Shown here: positions 61,346 through 64,000 of the stretch, piece by piece
Layout of the letters: every line of letters starts with the position of its first letter
Numbering within the stretch: the first letter of the stretch is position 1
Source: Streptomyces sp. HNM0574
GTDB lineage: Bacteria > Actinomycetota > Actinomycetes > Streptomycetales > Streptomycetaceae
Assembly: GCF_012726235.1 (NCBI RefSeq)
Contig: NZ_JAASAH010000001.1
Location: 310,001-374,000 of the forward strand
Direction: 5' to 3'
Length of the DNA stretch: 64,000 bases
Position numbers and translations under genes: made by a program
Notes under the pieces: model-generated
The model's input: the letters and a program-made list of their open reading frames with translations, nothing else
Database searches by the model: none
What the model was told of the DNA's origin: nothing

Positions 61346-61681
61346 CTGCGTGGGCGGCTGTTGCCGGGAGCGGCCCGAGGAGAAGGGCGGGCATGGCGGC
61401 GGCAACGGGCCGCGTACGTGCGGCGTCCGGTGGGCGCGGCCGGCGCGAGCAGCCCGCGGGGCAGCAGGGCGGGTGCCGGGGCGGCTCGTCGCAGGGCTGT
61501 CACAGACCGTCGTCGCGGCCCTCCGGGCTTGCCGGGTGCCGGGCCTGTCGCGTTCGCTGGGGTCGTCATGGCCGCGACCGTAGGGGCTGGCGCGAGACGG
61601 ACGTCCCTCCACGGAGCCGCCCCGCCCCCTACCCGGGCAGGGGGCGGGGCGGTGGAACTGGACGGGACGGAGGGGGAGTTC

Positions 61682-63184
61682 GTGGGTGACGCCGAGGAGA
61701 CGCGGCGCGCGTCCGGGAGCGGGCGGCGGCGCAGGGTGCGGGCGGCCGTCGTGGCCGCGGGCGCCGCGGTGGTGCTGGTGCCGGCGGCCTGGTGGGGGCT
61801 GGGTGGGGACGAGGCCGGGCTCGCGGCGGCGACCGGGCCGGCGGGGACGGTGCCGCGGGCCGACTTCGACGGGGACGGGCGCGAGGACCTGGTCGTGACG
61901 AGCGAGTTCGGCGACGCGGTGGGGGTGGCGTACGGCGCGGGCCCGGAGGGCGGCGAGGCGCGGCGGCAGGCCGTCGGCCAGGAGGTCACGGGGACGCCGG
62001 AGAAGAAGGGCGACGGGGTCTCCTTCGCGGGGCACACGCTCGCCCGCGATCTGGACGGCGACGGGTACACCGACCTGGTGGCCGACGTCGACACCTACGG
62101 CGCGGACAAGGGCGGCGACGGGGCGCGGAGCGGGCTGCTCGTCGTCTGGGGCTCGGCCGAGGGGCTGCGGGACGGCACGGGCACGTATCTGCGGGGCGTG
62201 CCACGGGAGTTCAGCGTCGACCAGCCGGGCGACCACACCCTCGTCGCGGGCGATTTCGACGGGGACCGGCACCAGGACCTGGTCGTCGGGGCCGGCTCGG
62301 CGAAGGGTCTGCTGCGGGGCCCGTTCACCCGCGAGGGCGCGCCCGCCGGGACGGCCGCCGTGCCGAAGACGGAGCACCGGCCCGAGGGCATGGTCTCCGA
62401 GGGCGCGGTCTCGGACGCGTACGCGGCGGACCTGAACGCGGACGGGGCCGACGACCTGGTCACCGTCCACGAGTTCGAGGACGACGCGATGGGCGGCGGG
62501 AAGTTCTCGGCCCTCACGCCCGGCGGACCGGACGGGTTCGGCACCCCGGACGCCACCGCGCTGCCCGGCATCGACCACGCCACCACCGGCGACGTCGACG
62601 GCGACGGCAGCACCGACATCGTCCTCCGCCGGCACCCGGAGGACTCCGCTCCGGACAGCGCGGTGGAGGGCCCCGTCGAGGTGTTCCACGGCGGCAAGGA
62701 CGGCCCGGGCAAGGGCGGTTCCCGGCACACGGTGCTCGACCAGGACACCGCGGGCGTGCCGGGGCGGACGCGGGACGGCGACGACTTCGGCGCGTCCCTG
62801 GCCGCCGGCGACGTGGACGGCGACGGCGCGGCGGACGTCGCTGTCGGCGCCCCCGGACGGGACGAAGGCGCCGGCGCCGTGATCCTCCTGCGGGGCGGCC
62901 GGGACGGACTCACCGGCGAGCGTGCGGAGTTGACGTCCTCTCCGGCACGGAGCGCCGAGGGCTTCGGCGCGGCCCTGCGGTTCCTGGACACCGACGACGA
63001 CGGCCACGCCGACCTGGCCGCGGGCGCACCCGGCGAGGACGGCGCACGGGGCGCGGCCCACCTGCTCCGCGGCGCCCGCGCGGGCCTCACCCGCGCGGGC
63101 GCGGCGCACCTCACCCCGGACACCTTCGGCATCCCGGCCCCGGCACCCGCCCGGATCGGCCTCGGCGCGCACTTCGCCCGCTGA
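61682..63184 (+). CDS. FG-GAP/VCBS-repeat (integrin-like) membrane-anchored or secreted protein
   Basis: 500 residues from GTG 61682, preceded by ggagggggag; an open frame to 61280 is possible but has poor composition. A basic stretch and membrane/signal segment (VRAAVVAAGAAVVLVPAAWW) are followed by seven or so FG-GAP repeats with calcium-type loops (DFDGDGREDL, DLDGDGYTDL, DFDGDRHQDL, DLNADGADDL, DVDGDGSTDI, DVDGDGAADV, DTDDDGHADL). The fold is a beta-propeller, exposed outside the cell. The function is unknown; such proteins are common in Streptomyces. Confidence 0.88.
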   Translation: MGDAEETRRASGSGRRRRVRAAVVAAGAAVVLVPAAWWGLGGDEAGLAAATGPAGTVPRADFDGDGREDLVVTSEFGDAVGVAYGAGPEGGEARRQAVGQEVTGTPEKKGDGVSFAGHTLARDLDGDGYTDLVADVDTYGADKGGDGARSGLLVVWGSAEGLRDGTGTYLRGVPREFSVDQPGDHTLVAGDFDGDRHQDLVVGAGSAKGLLRGPFTREGAPAGTAAVPKTEHRPEGMVSEGAVSDAYAADLNADGADDLVTVHEFEDDAMGGGKFSALTPGGPDGFGTPDATALPGIDHATTGDVDGDGSTDIVLRRHPEDSAPDSAVEGPVEVFHGGKDGPGKGGSRHTVLDQDTAGVPGRTRDGDDFGASLAAGDVDGDGAADVAVGAPGRDEGAGAVILLRGGRDGLTGERAELTSSPARSAEGFGAALRFLDTDDDGHADLAAGAPGEDGARGAAHLLRGARAGLTRAGAAHLTPDTFGIPAPAPARIGLGAHFAR

Positions 63185-63200
63185 GCCCGGGCCGCACGCG

Positions 63201-63242
63201 CCGCCGCCCGCCCGCCGGGCTGAACTGGCGGGCGGGCGGCGG
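63201..63242. terminator. bidirectional terminator between convergent genes
   Basis: CCGCCGCCCGCCCGCC (63201-63216), 10-base loop, GGCGGGCGGGCGGCGG (63227-63242), perfect 16-bp stem between the FG-GAP gene and malate synthase. Confidence 0.85.
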
Positions 63243-63266
63243 GTGTTGCGGGTCCCCGGGAGTGGC

Positions 63267-64000
63267 TCAGCCGAGCAGCTCGTAGGCGGGGAGGGTGAGG
63301 AAGTCCTCGTACTTCTCGTCGAGGGCGACCCGGAGCAGCAGGTCGTGGGCCTGCTGCCACTTGCCCGCCTCGAAGGTCTCCGAGCCGAGCTCGGCGCGCA
63401 GCGCGTCGAGGTCCTCGGCGGCGACCTTGCGGACCAGCTCGGGGGTGACCTTCTCGCCGGTGTCGAGGACGACGCCCGCGTTGATCCACTGCCAGATCTG
63501 GGAGCGGGAGATCTCGGCGGTGGCCGCGTCCTCCATCAGGCCGAAGATGCCGACGGCGCCCAGGCCGCGCAGCCACGCCTCGATGTAACGGGTGCCGACC
63601 TGAACGGCGTTGACGAGACCGTCGTGGGTCGGCTTCGCCTCGATGGTGTCGACCGCGATGAGGTCGGCGGCCTTGACGTCCACGTCCTCGCGGAGCTTGT
63701 CCTTCTGGTTGGGGCGCTCGCCGAGGACCGCGTCGAAGGACTCCATGGCGACGGGCACCAGGTCGGGGTGGGCCACCCAGGAGCCGTCGAAGCCGTCGCC
63801 GGCCTCGCGGTCCTTGTCGCCGCGGACCTTGTCGAAGGCGATCCGGTTGGCCTCGGCGTCCTTGCGGGACGGGATGAACGCGGCCATGCCGCCGATCGCG
63901 TGCGCGCCGCGCTTGTGGCAGGTGCGCACCAGGAGCTCGGTGTACGCGCGCATGAACGGTGCGGTCATGGTGACGGCGTTGCGGTCCGGGAGGACGAACT
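63267..64000 (-). CDS. aceB: malate synthase A, C-terminal part (5' end outside window)
   Basis: The C-terminal ~244 residues are seen; the frame runs off the right edge. MTAPFMRAYTELLVRTCHKR, HAIGGMAAFIPSRKDA, DGFDGSWVAHPDLV and RYIEAWLRGLGAVGIFGLM with EDAATAEISRSQIWQW are malate synthase A signatures; the last part carries the catalytic Asp region. Malate synthase combines glyoxylate with acetyl-CoA, a second outlet for glyoxylate made from allantoin. An open Met at 63968 is internal, since the frame continues upstream with FVLPDRNAVT. Confidence 0.95.
   Translation of the reverse strand, partial: FVLPDRNAVTMTAPFMRAYTELLVRTCHKRGAHAIGGMAAFIPSRKDAEANRIAFDKVRGDKDREAGDGFDGSWVAHPDLVPVAMESFDAVLGERPNQKDKLREDVDVKAADLIAVDTIEAKPTHDGLVNAVQVGTRYIEAWLRGLGAVGIFGLMEDAATAEISRSQIWQWINAGVVLDTGEKVTPELVRKVAAEDLDALRAELGSETFEAGKWQQAHDLLLRVALDEKYEDFLTLPAYELLG

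Noticed and set aside
61280..61681. N-terminal extension of the FG-GAP protein
   Set aside because: It spans a terminator hairpin and is Arg/Gly-rich; a strong ribosome site precedes GTG 61682.

Overview
The window is high-GC DNA with G/C-biased third codon positions, GTG starts, ATGA-type start/stop overlaps, very rare TTA codons and Streptomyces-style families (XRE/DUF397 pairs, PucR, YafY/WYL, NCS2 permeases, LCP proteins). It is almost certainly a Streptomyces chromosome segment, probably outside the conserved core. No rRNA, tRNA, CRISPR array, complete insertion sequence or integrase was seen.

Layout. (1) 1-8285: a tightly coupled set of a dipeptide-epimerase-like enolase-superfamily protein (cut by the left edge), an MFS exporter, a SAM methyltransferase and a complete Dpp/Opp/Nik-type ABC importer with both ATPases fused. 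This looks like the tail of a small-molecule or peptide (possibly metallophore) locus that extends to the left. (2) 8406-18335: purine catabolism part one: a PucR regulator, a three-subunit xanthine dehydrogenase, an AzgA-type purine permease and XdhC. (3) 18357-28632: mixed accessory genes: DUF3224/YafY pair with a perfect operator, ArsR-like regulator, a TTA-containing HTH-membrane-glycosidase-like protein, drug exporter, NTF2-like protein, RidA, acyl-CoA ligase, VOC protein and a zinc-ribbon protein with a TTA codon. (4) 29119-42838: purine catabolism part two: catalase, glyoxylate carboligase, tartronate semialdehyde reductase, hydroxypyruvate isomerase, a regulator pair, OHCU decarboxylase, hydroxyisourate hydrolase, uricase, guanine-type deaminase and two NCS2 permeases. 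(5) 43057-50266: methyltransferase, a large membrane metalloprotease with a ~400-residue repeat insert, TetR and DUF2867 genes. (6) 50654-53789: a lower-GC orphan type VII secretion-like module. (7) 53818-56507: VOC protein, a methyltransferase pseudogene, and an XRE/DUF397/ATPase regulatory set. (8) 56663-60689: a three-gene envelope polysaccharide operon resembling matAB plus an LCP ligase; its deacetylase domain has lost its metal ligands. (9) 60832-64000: two unknown or FG-GAP proteins and the C-terminal part of malate synthase.

The genes form one metabolic route: purine uptake, deamination of guanine, oxidation of hypoxanthine/xanthine to urate, urate to allantoin, and (through allantoinase and allantoicase, not in the window) glyoxylate to tartronate semialdehyde and glycerate, or to malate. 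Uricase and possibly xanthine dehydrogenase yield H2O2, which explains the catalase gene. The strongest unexplained signal is regulatory: the catalase and uraD-hiuH-uricase promoters, about 5.3 kb apart and divergent, share an identical 20-bp sequence containing a perfect 15-bp inverted repeat overlapping the predicted -35 box in the same register. Other notable items are two coherent losses of catalytic residues (deacetylase and glycosidase-like domains), the repeat-inserted protease, the orphan secretion module and several long perfect hairpins in leaders.
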